In this document: positions 31,301 to 43,840 of the stretch, piece after piece | Layout of the letters: each line of letters starts with the position of its first letter | Position numbering within the stretch: position 1 is the stretch's first letter | Source: Monodelphis domestica | Lineage: Eukaryota; Chordata; Mammalia; Didelphimorphia; Didelphidae | Direction of reading: 5' to 3' | Assembly (NCBI RefSeq): GCF_027887165.1 | Contig: NC_077232.1 | Location: 7,339,391 to 7,403,390 of the forward strand | DNA: 64,000 nt | The notes under the pieces: model-generated | The model's database searches: none | What the model was told of the DNA's origin: nothing | Seen by the model: the letters and a program-made list of their open reading frames with translations, nothing else | Position numbers and translations under genes: made by a program

Positions 31301-34300
31301 AGAACAGGGCAGGCTGGCGGGCATGATAGGATTCTTGGTAATCAAGGGAGGGTTTGGGAGGGGGCCTGAAGTGCAGAGTTCACAGAGGCCAGCTGGACTA
31401 GCCCCTGATTCTTACTCAGTACCAGACTGGTTCATCAAACAAAGATACTTGGCAGGATTTTTCCTCATGGGTCTGCCACTTCCAGAATGGTTCAATGACC
31501 AGAAACGAGGAGGAGCCACTGATGGGTGAGTGTCTAACAAGAACATTAGTGTGCCAGCCTTAGCTTGGGGCCTTCAACACTTCTACCAAGGACTGGGTTG
31601 AAGGCCTGGAGGACCTGCTCCTCATAGAGGGCAATGAGAATGAGACCAAAGAGGAAGAAAGCCAATAAGCTGGAGGCAGAATCAGGCCAGGCACAGGACC
31701 TTACCCAGGATGCCAGTGCTCTGAGAGTTCATCCTCCAAGCCCTGCTGAGACCTCTACATCTCAAGTACCCAATGGGAGAGGCTGAGCTGGCCAAGTCTA
31801 AGAATCCTGGATTCAGAGCTGGGAGGGATCTGGGAGGCCAGTCAGCTAGCCGCTCCCTTGTTTTACCAATAGAACAGGCCTAGACATATAGTGACCTTGA
31901 AATCATACAAATGGTCATAGGAAGGACTAGAGTGGTTATTTAACCCACATGTCTTAGAGGGGAGATGGGAAAGCCAGAAAGGCCGATGCATCAAGCAGCC
32001 TAGGGTCATAATCCCATCCCTAGTCCTACAGACATCATCTACAAGAACAAGGTGATTTGGAGGCACACCATGCTAGGGAAGGTGCCAATAAGTTGTTGTG
32101 TTCCCAAGAGGGCCCCTAACATCTCAGGAATGACTGCCCACATCTGGAGGGATCTTACCAGGGAGAGCCATTAGGCTTGTTCTTCCGGGCCCCCAAGAAG
32201 CAGACCCAAGAGTAACATGGGGCAGTTGCAGAAACGCAGGTTTCTGCTTCGTGTCAAGCAAAGTTCCTCCAGATTAGAGGCCTCTAAATTAAGGGAAGCG
32301 AATTCCCTTCCTGTTGGGGGCAAGCTCAGCTTTGAGATGCTCTAAGTTCTACCCTGAGCCAGGACGCCTGGGTCCCCTACCTCTTTAGGTGTAAGCTTTC
32401 TCCCAGTCTCATCCACATACTCAATCTTGACATCCGGCTTGTAGCCATCTTTCTCTTTGAAATCCTGTGTGAAGCCTCGATACTCTTCCCGGCGACTGTA
32501 CTTGTCATCGATGGCCCTGAAGCAGATAACAAAGAGGGGGCCCCTCAGAAGGCTGACTCCCATCCATCTGAAGGACCTGGAGAGCAGCCCTGTGTCAGGA
32601 GGCTCCCTGCCCCACTCACATCTTGTCCTCGATACAATACACAGCAGAAGGAAGAGACTTGTTGGGGGCCTTCACCCGAGCCACTTTCTGCACTGTCGTC
32701 TCCAGCAGCCCTAAGGGAAAGGAAGGCTTTAGGGACAGCTCACTCTGATGGCCTTCCTGCAGGGCCTTCCAGCCCCAAACCCAGCCTCTGGTTACCTTTG
32801 TTCTGACATAGGAGCAGGGCTGCAGCCAAGCCTCTGTTCACAATGGGCTCCTCATCCAAGATGGTAGTGGAAGAAGCAGAGAACTAGGGGTTCAGGTACA
32901 GGTGCTTGGTCAGTGCTGAGGTCAGCAACTCCCCTCCTGCCCCCCACCCCTTGCTCGCCCCCTTCCCATCCAGCCCCTCACATCCTGCTGCTGCTTCTCC
33001 TCGTCCAGGTTGACGGTGCTCCAGCCAATGTTCTCCTCCCCATCAGACTCTGAACCCCCATTGGCGGACCTTTCTTCATCCCGCTCAAAGTCCTGGGGAG
33101 AAAGTGGGAAGACACCTAGAGTTCACATGTCCAGGCAGTTCCTGGCACCACCTCAGCCTGTCAAAGCCCTAGAGGCAGGCTGTACCTCTGGGCAAAACAA
33201 TCCCACCCGCTCTTGGGTCCCATTCTTCACCGAGAGCCTCATCCCATTGGGACTCACCATGAGCTCCTCCTGGTCCTCCCGGTTGCCAGCCAGCCCGTAA
33301 GTGGGGATCTCCCCCAGCGTTCGGCAGAATTCTGAGGTGGCATTGAACACAATCGCCCCTTTGCGTTCAGGGTCTTCATCTTCCTCCCGGCTCCGCCGTG
33401 TCTCCAGTTTCTTCACAATCTCAATCACCTATGGGGAGATGGGGGTGTTTAGCCTGGAGAAGAGAAGATTTAGGGCAGACATGATAGTTGTCTTCCAGGA
33501 GAAAGAGGGAAGTGGGGGTGGGAGAGAAGGGAAAGGAGGGAAGGAAAGAGTGGGGGAGGGAGAGAGAAGAGGGGGAAGAGGGAGGGGAGAAAGGAAGGGA
33601 AAGGGGGAAGGAAAAGAGGAAGGGAAGAGGGAAAGGGGATGGGGGAGGCAGAAAAGAAAGGGGAGAAGGGGAGGAAAGAAGGAAAGAAAGGGTGGGGGCA
33701 GAGCTGCTAAGTGGCAGTAACATTAACCACCCTGCTTGTGCTCAGAAGCCAGCCTCAGTGGGGAGGAAGGCATATCCAACCCAATGTGAGAAGAGAAGGG
33801 GTCGCTCTAGGAGGGCTGGAAGCCACACATTCAACTTAGCCACCTGGCCAGGAGTGGGGAGAGTGTTGGGCTTTGAGCAGTTCTCTAGAGGAGGCCCACA
33901 CAGACCTGGAGGTCTTGGGCCATCTCAGCCTTCCCCTAGAGGTCCTCCCCGCCACCCTGCCCCAGCCCCATGGACTCTCTCACCTTCTCACCACTGTCTT
34001 TGAGCTGCTGCAGCTGCCTCAGCCTCCGCCCCTTCTCCAGCTGCTTCTGCAGTTCAGCCTCCACTTCATCCTCCTCTAGGATTTCTGGGGAGCCTGTCGC
34101 CTGGGCTCCAGCCTCTTCTGTAAGACAGATGTAGAGCTAGTGCAAGCTTTGGGCCCCTCTCCGCCTGCCCTGACCGTCACTCCACACTGCTCTTCCCCTG
34201 AGCTCCAGCTCCAGATCCACCCGGCCAAGCTGAGGTCTCCCCCTCACCGTCATCACTGATATCCATGTTTTCTACTCTGGTGTCATCAGACTGGGGAAGC

Positions 34301-37300
34301 TGGGAAGTTGTCTCCCTCTCGTGGTCTCCAGGGGCTTCCTCCTCGGCCTCAGGGACACGGCGACGGCCCCTTCCCCGCAACCTAGAGAAAGAAGAGAAGT
34401 GAGCCCTGGACCCCGTCTCCCCAAACCCCTGCCCCACACTGTGCTCCTCTCTGGGCAGGGCTGGTACCTAGAGCCAAAGTCTCCCTCGCTTGGCGGCTCA
34501 TTGCCGAGGGGCAGCAGGTCATCGGCTCGAACCACAACTTCTTTTTCCTTCTTTCGGATCTTCTTGACCCTCCGTTTTGTCTTCTTGAAGGTCACCTGGA
34601 CAGGGCAGGGGTGGGGTGTGAGATGGGCCCAGTTCTAGGCAACTGGACACCTGGCCCCCATTCTGGACACCACCAGGACACTCATCCTCCCAGCTCTCCC
34701 AGGCTGTCACCGTCCCAGGCTCATTTCTCCTGTTTTCAACACTTCCAGGGCCTTGGGTGGCTGTCTACTCCAACCCACACCTGAAAACTCCCTTTATCTG
34801 GCGACACCCCATCAAGCAGCATCCCCAGCCTCTGCCTCAGGCCTCCAGGGAGTACACCACCCTTATCCTGACCCAGGCAGGCACAAAGGCTCAGTCACAT
34901 TGTGGGATAGCTCCAAATACCAAGGTGATGGAGCCTCCCTTTTGTCCCCACTCTGGCTCCTGCTTCAAGCACCCAGAGACAAGCAGACAGCGACCCCATC
35001 ACCTTCTCCAGGCCTTGTGCCCCTCCAGCCCTCATCCAGCAGAAACCTGAGGCAGTCCTTCCTTGACTTTTCTGCCCCGAAGATGTGACAGCGACCAGAC
35101 TCGGCACTATGCAAGGGGAAGGGGGATGGGGGGCACTCCTCTCCCAGCTTCCTCATCCCTCTTTTACACAAATCCCTGCCCAGCAAGCACTCCTCTGGCT
35201 GGTGCTTTAAACCCTGGGTAAGAGGTCCAGTATGTGGACTTGATTCTTCCTGGATAGCTCTGGTCCAGCATTCTAACATGTCTGTCTGGTGCTGGGCTGT
35301 GGGTCACCGGAGTCACTACCACAGACCTCCTACTGGATGGTGGCATCCAGATTATTTCTCAAAATGTCTTTAAAATAAAGCTGCAGGTCCCTCAGGGCCC
35401 CCAGTGGCCCTTCAAGTCATGCACAACCATTTCAGCAGGCCATAGGCTCACCCACATCTCTCCTCCTTTCCCACAAGATTAACAAAAGTCAGACTAAAAT
35501 CCTTCAACCTACAGCCATCCTTGAGCCTTCGAAACTGACAGAACAGCAAAAAAGTCGGCCTGGGGTAGGTAGCCAACCTGTTCCTCTCCTTTCCCAGCAG
35601 GACTTGCATCAGCCTCTCCTTGATCCAGGCACCGACACTGCCCCTGCTTCTTCCTCAAGTGACCCCCTCTCTCCCAGCAAAGAATATTAATGACAGCTTT
35701 TATGAGGAGTCCCTGATTCACTCCACTCCTGTCCAGAGTTCTTCATTAGCTGGTCTCTTGTTCTTGGCTCTGGACTCAGAGAAGAAATGGTCCTTCTCCA
35801 TGCCAAGGCCAAGGCTTCATTTGGGTCTTTTTTTCCCCTCCCATCCTCTTCAGATCTCAGAACCCCTGTCATTCCCTCTCTGGCTCCCTCTACATTGCTC
35901 AAGTCTCCCCTTTTCTTAAAACACCTTCTCTGGGCCCTTCCATCCCCTCAAATCCAACAGAAGTGGTCTGCATTTCCACGTCTGCTGAGACTGAAGTCAA
36001 CAACTGACCCCTCACAGCAGCTAAGAACACGCTGTAAGTTGTACCTCTTGCTTGCTGACCACTGGAGCCTCCTGCACACTCTTTTCTCCCCTGTTTCCCA
36101 GGGCCTGACTCTTGGTTGTCTCAAGGCCCCCTTCCAGGCTTCTCCTCCCTCCTGGCTGTCTGTAGAAACAGTCCCTAAGCGCTGTTCCGACACTCCAGCC
36201 GAGAGAGAGCTCTGACTTGATCTCTAGTCAACTACTCAATCTGACACAGCCAAGTGATTTCTCTGGATGGTTCCTCACTGTGCTCAACCTCCAGGCTTGG
36301 TACCTGTCATCACAGATGCTTTGCTCTCCCATCTGCAGTCCAAACACCAACTCTCTCTGGACCAACATCTGCTCTACCCTCAAACTGCCGCCATGTTAGT
36401 TTGGGCCCTTTCTTCGAGACTGCTCTTCTTCCCTCCTTTGGCTTCCTTCTTTCACCTTCTCATCTGTCCTTCAGGCTGCTCTCAAAATCCTTGCCAATGA
36501 AGACACTCATCCAGGCTACCTCCCAGTAAAACCCTGACAGGGCTTCCTTTCACCAATGGGATAAAAGAACTGCTCAGCAGCCATGGACATCCCCACCCAG
36601 CACCCCATCCCCACCTCAGGCCAGCACACCAGCCCAGCTTGATTTCATGGCACATTCCTTCCCCCATTCAAGTCCCATTTGCCAGATGATAAGACACAAC
36701 TCCCCCCCATCTTGAAGCAAGCCTTTCCCCATGCCTGTTACAGCTCTATTCAGGACCTTCCAAAGCTAAGAACTTCCAGGTCTCTCCTTACAGAGACCCC
36801 ACAATAGTAGCCTCCCTCCTCATATTCTCCTGGAATCCTCAGGCTGAGGCTCTCTTAGCGCCTGCCCCCTCTAAATGGGAAACTGGGGTCATGTTCTCTC
36901 CTTCTTTGTCCAGGGGCTCACAAAGAGCAGAGCAGGGAACTCACAGCCCTGTGTGAGGTTGTTCCAGGACACTAGCAACACCTTCCTTAGGGAGCTCTCT
37001 CTTCCCCCTGCTGCTCCATTTGGCTCTGAGGGAAACTCACCATCTCCTGTGGAGTGAGATACTCGGATGCAAGCCGGGGTCCAGCCATGGTCAAGGACTG
37101 CGCCTGCTGCCTCAGGTTGGCCCGGATTTCCTCCAGCTCCCGCTCTCGGGCTCCATCAGCTGCCCCACTGCGATCAAGCCGGAACGAGTGTGGCCGCTCC
37201 CCTTCCAGCTCCTCATCGTACTTGGCCAAAATGGATTTTGGCTTAAACTGTGGAGGTTAAGTGGTTCAGAACCATTTCCCCATCCAGAAGCCCCTTCCTC

Positions 37301-40300
37301 CCTATTCCTCCTCTATGAATCCCCCCCCCCCATTCCCTACAAACCACAGCCATGTCATCCACGCTCTCATCTTCCGCATAGGGTCGGTAATCAGGCTTCT
37401 TTTTCCGCAGTTCCACATTCTTTTCTGCCCGCTCTTTGTCAACAAGGTTCACATTCACCAACACGTCCTCCTCCTCTTGCAGCACCCCTGCAGGGAGAGA
37501 TGGCCATGGTCAGGTTTGGCCCCTGCTCCAGTGTGACACCCATGACCCTTTGTCCCCAGCCTGGCCCCACCTTTGTCCTTGAGGGTGAGGATCATGGTCT
37601 CCCCTTCCCGGAAGGAGTCTATGGTGTGCTCCACGGTCAGCCCCTGTAGGTCCCGGGCACTGTACTGATCCTGGAGAGAAGCAGGACAAAGGTGGGCAAT
37701 GGTAGCAGCAGCACTACAGGGTTGCATCCTACTTCCCTTTACAAATAGGAGCTCAGAGAGCACCCCCCTCAAGCCCTTCCCTTCGGCTCACCTTCCGCTT
37801 TTGTCCAAACTCCTCCTCCACCAGGGTGCTCACTCCAAACTCTTGGTCCATCTCCTCCAACAGCTTAGCCTATGGAACAACATACCAGAGTCCAGCAGTT
37901 CAGTGTAACAAGATGGCATTCAGTGGGAAAAAGGACACACATACAAAAGTCTGGCCAGAGGCAGACATTCTGGGAGCCCACCCCCAAAAGTGGGGGAGCC
38001 AAAGGCAAGAACATCCCCATAAGCCCCAAGGCAGGGGCCATCTCCCATTCCCATGGATTTAGGGCCTGTGAGTGGATAAGGAGCAAATCAGACTCTTTCC
38101 CCGGCCTCCCTAGGCTAGGCCCTCACCCTTTTCTCAGCCAAATCCTTCTCTTTCTGCAATCGCCGGCTCCTCTCAATCCAGGCAGCTGTGTCATCTAGCC
38201 ATGGATCATCTTCCCCCAGGGTCTTGATCTTCCTAAAGGAGGAAAGCAAGAAAGAAGGCTCCAATCCACTGCAGTCCCTTAGTGCTGCCATGCATCCCTG
38301 TTCTCAGGCCTGGCTCTGCTCCTGCTCCACAATCCACCCATCTGCCCCCCAGGGGGCTATCTCCACTCACCCCAGCTTTTGGTTAAGGAGACGCTTCTCC
38401 TTGGCTGCCGCCAGCTTCTCACGTAGTTCTTCACGCTGCCGCAAGGCCATGGGGTTGATCACGTCAGCCAACACTGGCTCCTCCTTGGTGCCTGCCTCTG
38501 GAAGGAAAGAGCCCAGGGATGACAACCCCCACCCACCAGCCCACCTCAAGCAGATCTCTCTGGTCTGTCCAGAACCCCTCCAGCCTTTTCTAGACCAAGT
38601 CCACTTCAGATAAATGTTCAGACTTTTACAAACATTTTTAGGCTATCTCTCTGTTGGCCTATAAATGCTGCCTTGGGTTAGGTTTTCTTTGTATCAGACC
38701 ACACAGCCTTTATAAACCTTAAAGCATGCTGTAAATGCTAGCTAGTACTATGATCTCCTTGGAGCACCAACAACATGTAGTACACACAGCTACTGTTTAA
38801 TCGAGGCAAATTCACCAATTCTGGGCTTTGACCTATGCCCCCAACATTGCTTCCAGGCCCCTCGAGAAGTCCTCCCTCAGTCTTCCTCACAATATTTCTC
38901 AGTCAGCCCATCCCCCAGCACTCACCCTTCTTGATAGCATTGACCTCCAAAGGTTTGAGGCCCAACTTTGCCCGGAGTTTACTGAAAACAAAAGAGACAG
39001 CTATGGTTATAAGGTTATTGGGAAACATGGGGCAACTAAATTCTAGATGCACTGAAGAGAAGAAAAGAGACTTCGGGGGAGAAGTTGCTCAGTACTAATT
39101 TGGAAGAACTAAGAATAAGATCAGAGGAAGGCATAGCTGAAACCAAGTCATCCCATGCTATTACTCACTTGGTCTCCTCAATGCTGAGAGATGAGGCATC
39201 TCCAGAGCTGGCCTTGGAGCCAGTGGCTGGAACAAGAAGGAAAACATGCTGATCAAAGGGGAAAGACCATTCTACTGACCTCTGCTGCTTCTAGGATATC
39301 CTACCCTTGGGCTCAAAGAATTAAGAGCACCTCAGAACTCAGGCATTCTAAGTCAAGGACAAGACTACATAAGCCCAAAGGTTTCACCCACTTTCCTGGC
39401 TTTTTCATCTTGTTCCCCCCAACCCTCCCTGGGAAAAACTTTAGTTCCAATATCCAGCTTCTCCCTTGCCTGCCATCAACATTCCTCCCCACTACTGATG
39501 TCCTAGGAAAGCTCTTCCCTGGGCTGGTTTGTTGAGGACAAGTTAAGAGCTAGGGACTGGTAAAGTTTCATTATCCTCCTATATATACCATGTCTATTTC
39601 AAAATCAGGAAGGGAAGCATAAAATAGAGTTCCAGGCTGAGACCCAGAAAGCCTGGGATAGCTCAGAATTAGAGAACCTCACATTTGGAAAGGACCTCCA
39701 ATCCAGGCTCTAACTAGGTAGGAATCACATTCTAGACAAGTAGTCACAGAGATGCCTCCCATCCCCAGCAGCCCATTTCACTTTTGGTTCTCCCAGCCCT
39801 AATTACACTGACAAACCAATATAATCTGGGCTTCAATTTCTTCACATGCAAAAAAGTGCTAATAATATTCACACTCCCTCCTTTATAGGCTTGCCTGTAA
39901 ATCTAACCTTTATAAAAGCAAACTATTATCAGTTGAGTCAAGTGATTTGATGGTGTAAGAGGTCCTCATCCACCTGGTAATGCCCCACGTTTCTACTTTG
40001 TCTTATATTTCCCATCCACACTCTATACTCCAGCCCAACTGAACTACTCCGCATCCCTAGACAGCTCCAGGCTCCCCAACCTTCACAATAGCTCTCCCTT
40101 TCTGAATTCCTTCTCATCCTTCAAAATCAAAGTTAATCATCATAGCTTTGCCAGTCAATGGTAACCTTCTCGCTCTGACCACCTCACACCCTATTTACAC
40201 TTAATGCATTTGTCATGTAATACTTTGGTTTAAACTTATCTGTTTTGGGTTTCATTCTCCTAACAAACTTTGAGCTCCATGGAGCTAAAATCTGCATCTC

Positions 40301-41857
40301 TTTCAGGACCTGAGTCAGAACTAAAGAAGCTTTGTTGAATTGAGCCATGAAATAGAAATAGACCTGGATTTGGGCTCAGGATCCATAGCTTCCTAGATTC
40401 TGTGCTGGAAGGGATCTTAAACATCATCTCCTTCATTCTCTTATTTCAGGAAAGTCCAGTGACTCCCTAGGCCCTCCAGGATCAAACAAAATCCAAGGCC
40501 TGTCAACTTTGCCTAGTCACATCTTCCCCTTCCACTTACACAGCTGCCACCTATCTAGTACTGACCCTCATCACCTAATGCCTGGACTATTGTACTAGTT
40601 GATTGGGAGGGTGAGTCTACCTGTGGGTCTTACCTGTCTCACTTTTTTCCCCTTTCCAGCCTATCCTTCACTCAGCCACTAGTGATTTCCCTAAAACTGA
40701 GGTCTAACCATGTCTCTCACACACGCCCCAATAAACTCAAGTGACTTTACCATTTCTAGGAGCAAATATGAAATTCTTTCTTTGGCATCTAAAGTCCTTC
40801 ATTACCTAGCAACATCCTCCCTTTCCAGTCTTCTTACACCTTCCTCCCAGACCTACTCTTCTTCGATGCAGTGACATTGGCCTCTAGGATATTCTTTGTA
40901 CAAGACCCCCTATCTATCGCCTGGCTCTGGGCATTTTCTCTGGCTGCCTCCCATGCCTAGAACAGTCTCTTTCCTCCACCCTTAAGCTTCCCAGGCTTCC
41001 ATTTCCTACAGGAAGACTTCCCCAACCCCTCTAGAAGGCTCTAAAGCCTTCTCTCTATTGCTTCTCCAGATAATTGTTTGGATAATGGCTCCTCCGTTCG
41101 ATTGTGGGCTCCTGGGGGAAGGAGCTACCTTTCTCTGCACAGTACCTAGCACATAGTAAGCATTTTATGTTTACTGAATGACTGGCCAACTTATTCTGTA
41201 CACCCAAAGTCATGCAGTTATGACCCCTAATTCCACGATCCACAGCAAACCTATCTCTTCCTTCCACCCCAACGCTCCCTCTTTGGCCTGTTTCCCCACC
41301 TGTCAAGTCCAGAGGAATTGAACAAACAGACCTGCATGAATAAACTTGGCCTAAGGTCCCAGCCAACCCTAAAACCCGGGAGAGGGGGGTGGGGGCGGCG
41401 CAGCACACCGGCCAAGCCCCACCCCAGTTGCTCATTGGCCCAGACGCCCTCCCGCCTCTCCATTGGCCATTTCTCGGTCCAGCCCCGCCCCCACCTCGCG
41501 GGGCTCGCGCTCACCAGCTTCATAGCCGTCATCCCGCTTCTCCCGCTTCACCCTCCGCTCCGCAGGCTCGGCCTGACTGCGTTCGCGCCCGTGCGCGCTC
41601 CCGTTGCGGGCCTCAGCCTCGCCCCCGCGACGGCTGCTCCCCCTTTCGGCCCCGCGCTCCCGGCTGCGCTTGCGCCGCTCGCCGGTCCCGCCCCCGCCGC
41701 TCCCGCTGCCGCCGCCCCCGCTGCGGTGTTTGTGCTTCTTGTGCTCGCGGTGCCGCGGCGCCTGCTCGGCCGCACCCGGTCCCGAACTTCCTGCCGCCCC
41801 AGTCCCAGCCCCCGCCGCCGCCTCCTTCTCCCCGCGGTGCTTCTTCGAGGAGCCCAT
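28331..41857 (-). CDS. SART1: SART1 (SNU66 homologue), U4/U6.U5 tri-snRNP protein
   Basis: Spliceosomal tri-snRNP recruitment factor; the same protein is described as hypoxia-associated factor. Twenty minus-strand exons: 41857-41515, 39226-39169, 38981-38926, 38497-38371, 38232-38127, 37869-37792, 37670-37571, 37487-37348, 37247-37041, 34595-34468, 34381-34248, 34117-33984, 33428-33258, 33092-32982, 32883-32796, 32710-32620, 32516-32381, 28747-28658, 28565-28444, 28349-28331. They sum to 2439 nt, 812 residues plus stop (human 800), and every phase joins. Exon 1 ([16 protein letters not shown]) is basic, histidine- and glycine/serine-rich. The middle has charged coiled-coil segments ([19 protein letters not shown]). 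The SNU66 C-terminal block runs from [16 protein letters not shown] through [20 protein letters not shown] to the end NTITK. Exon 8 uses a weak GTGGTT donor before a 100-nt intron. Intron 17 holds SINEs and a sense LTR fossil. Confidence 0.97.
29742..29948 (+). mobile_element. CORE-SINE in SART1 intron 17
   Basis: 'ggtggcacaatggatagaaa' head, 'gaccctgggcaagtcactta' core, 'cttctgccttggaaccaata' tail, then a G-run and A-run. Antisense to SART1. Confidence 0.85.
29975..30302 (-). mobile_element. Solo LTR fossil in SART1 intron 17, sense to the gene
   Basis: Same family as 14432-14732. On the minus strand it starts TGTAAAAG (30302) and carries AATAAACCTCTAAAAAATAT (AATAAA 30061-30056). GCTC flanks both sides (29971-29974 and 30303-30306). 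Old solo LTR; no internal region. Confidence 0.6.
30505..30712 (-). mobile_element. CORE-SINE, full length, in SART1 intron 17
   Basis: Reverse copy from a T-run through 'ccttaccttcttagaatcaa' and 'gctcagggtcacccagccag' to 'cgagtcacccagctgcc'. Sense to SART1. Confidence 0.85.
30720..32160. other. SART1 intron 17 remainder, nothing clear
   Basis: Purine-leaning unique intronic sequence with a short MIR-like piece near 31800-31870 ('cagagctgggagggatctgg'). No exon-like block conserved with known proteins. Confidence 0.4.
33495..33705 (+). repeat. Polypurine tract (GGGAAAG-type) in SART1 intron 12
   Basis: About 210 nt almost wholly G/A on the plus strand, built from short GGGAGG, AAGGAAGG and GGGGAAG units. 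The SART1 transcript therefore carries a long C/U tract. Confidence 0.85.
35880..36830 (+). mobile_element. L2-type relic in SART1 intron 9
   Basis: Pyrimidine-rich L2 3'-region phrases such as 'ctgctctcaaaatccttgcc', 'ccagtaaaaccctgacaggg' and 'caagcctttccccatgcctg'. Heavily diverged, limits approximate. Confidence 0.45.
38690..38755 (+). mobile_element. MIR 3' fragment
   Basis: 'cctttataaaccttaaagca' and 'tgtaaatgctagctagtact' match the MIR tail. SART1 intron 3. Confidence 0.5.
40350..41190 (+). mobile_element. MIR-like piece and L2 3' end in SART1 intron 1
   Basis: 40350-40440 has 'gtgctggaagggatcttaaa'. 40440-41190 follows L2 order: 'tccctttccagtcttcttac', 'catgcctagaacagtctctt', 'ttcctacaggaagacttccc', and ends 'gcacatagtaagcattttat'. 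Confidence 0.65.
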
Positions 41858-42250
41858 GGCGGCTCCGCTCCCACCGAACCCCGGCCGCCGTCACCACCGG
41901 GCCCTGACGCAGAATGGGAGCTCTTCCGGGTTATGCACCGCCCCTTGGCGGCTGTTGCCGGAAACCAACAGGCGCCGTTTCCGTTGTGTTCAGGTCCTCT
42001 AGCCCAACGCCCGACGGGAAATGAGGGCCGAGGCTTCTGACGTCCTAGTCACTGCGCTTTCGCCGTCGTACCCCTCTTCTCTGGGGCTCCCACTTCTTCC
42101 CTTCCCCACGCGTCGGGACCCGAAAGGCGCATGCGCCAGGCAGAGGGCTGCGGCTGCGTAAACTCTCTGGGGACCTCAGCCTGGAACCTTTGTGTACCCT
42201 GAAAGATGGCTGCTGGAGGCGGGAGTGCGCATGCGCGGCTGGGGTAGGTT
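41380..42250. promoter_or_regulatory. SART1 CpG-island promoter with NRF1 and YY1 motifs
   Basis: CpG-rich block covering SART1 exon 1 and its upstream region. Two palindromic NRF1-type sites, GGCGCATGCGCC (42126-42137) and TGCGCATGCGC (42225-42235), and a YY1-type AAGATGGC (42203-42210) lie 270-380 nt upstream of the ATG. An ETS-type TTCCGG lies near 41925. No TATA box is seen. Confidence 0.75.
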
Positions 42251-42839
42251 GGGCGTCGCAATGAGCTGGGTGTCCAACTACACTATTCCCACAAGCTCCC
42301 TGCTGCTTGGCAGCTTTTTCTCTTCGCTCCGGGTTCTGCCCCAGCCCAGCTTTCCCCTGCGGCCCGTTGCCATCCAGAACGTTACGTTGTATCTATGTAT
42401 CACTCGTCTGTGCTCCGGAAATTGTCCAACTGAAAATGCTTTGGCCTTGCTTTGGCCCTCCAGCGCTTAGGGAGCCTGATCTCAGAGAACAACCGCTCTG
42501 GAGGCAACAGGACAGATGGGACAAGGGACCTGGCTATAAAGCAAGGGCAAATAACCAAAGGCTTGAAACGTGACTGAGAATATGGCAGTAACTTACTCCC
42601 CCATGTATCCCAAGGCTTTATGAGGGTCATGAATTGATTGCTTCCTCCATAAAGGAATGAGCACTTTTAAAAACCACGTTCAGCAATAAACTACTTATTT
42701 ACTAGCTTGCAGTTGACTGAAAGATATTGAGAATATAAGATCCCGTTGTGCTAAGAAATTAAAAATTTTTAAACATTCCACTAAAAAAAATGCTGCCTCC
42801 CCCACTGATTCCTTTTTAAAGGGTGTATCCCATCTACAT

Positions 42840-43600
42840 ATTAAGTTCATTCAAGCTTCCTCAGAAGATATAAATAACAGAAATAACCTAATTCAATGGC
42901 CCTCTGACCACAGATGTATTCTTGTAATAAATATTTCCCTTTCTGACTTGTGGGAAAGATTACCTTGGGAATGGTGAGGTTCTCTTGATATTCCTGTTTG
43001 AGGGTGGCATGTTGATTATATGTCATCAAACCCCCAAGTCCTTGCAGAGCCTGCTGGAAGAAATCTTTAGCTATCTGGAAGAGTTTGGTTTGTTCACTCA
43101 CCCAGGAAAAATCAAATAATCTCAGAATGTCTACTGCCCAGATTTCAACATGCAGCCTATAGGACTTGCCCACCCTGTTGGGACAATAGGTGGACCATGA
43201 GCTAGGTCTAGATTGGAAAAAGAGAAAAATTGGATTGCTTTTGGGAAATTGCCTCTTTTACTCATGCCCACTTTCCCATGACAGCAAGTCGCTAGTCTTT
43301 TCAACACTGGCTAATGTGGCTTTATGGACACAAGAACTGAAACCCTATTGCCTTTGACAACCTAAAGAAGGAATCCCAAAGAATAGCAGTGAAGGACATC
43401 ATCAAAGAATTGTACTACAGTGATGGCAGATAGATGATGAGCAATACCAGGCTCTACTAGGTAGCAAGCTTTCAGCATACTGGGTGGTGAACTGAAGTTG
43501 CCCACAATGGACAGACTACCATCTTCATGGTTGAAGAATATGCCAAAATCAATGAACAGTTGGACATCCCTAACATTTAGCATATCACAAGAGCCTAATA
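42840..43600 (-). other. Unclassified block with open frames, possible gene or element relic
   Basis: Minus-strand frames at 43583-43362 (DFGIFFNHEDGSLSIVGN, then LKACYLVEPGIAHHLSA) and 43173-42847 (DILRLFDFSWVSEQTKLF, then AKDFFQQALQGLGGL) look protein-like but match nothing I know, and they do not join by clear splice sites. The plus strand also reads FDNLKKESQRIAVKDII near 43350. A decayed retrocopy or transposon is possible; a chance origin is not excluded. Confidence 0.25.
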
Positions 43601-43607
43601 ACCACTG

Positions 43608-43840
43608 ATTTGGGGGCAGGTAGGTGGCTTAGAGAATAGAATGCCAGGCCTAGAGACAGAAAGAAGGGCCTGGGTTCAACTCTAGACTCAGATATTTCCT
43701 AGCTGTATGACCCTGGGCAAGTCATTTAACCTCCATTGCCTAGCCCTTATCTCTTTTCTACCTTGAAACTGATACCCAGTATTGATTCTAAGGCAGAAGG
43801 TAAGAGTTTTTATTTTTTTTTAAACAAACAAAAAAAAAAG
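43608..43840 (+). mobile_element. CORE-SINE, full length
   Basis: 'gggggcaggtaggtggctta' head, 'gaccctgggcaagtcattta' core, 'accttgaaactgatacccag' tail, A/T-rich end. It is inserted beside the unclassified block. Confidence 0.85.

Noticed and set aside
33153-33428. SART1 exon 13 frame continuing past 33258
   Set aside because: The coding part stops at the GTGAGT donor at 33258. The following codons are intron.
41318-42040. 240-codon plus-strand frame opposite SART1 exon 1
   Set aside because: Ala/Pro/Arg-rich translation of a CpG island, antisense to a clearly coding exon.
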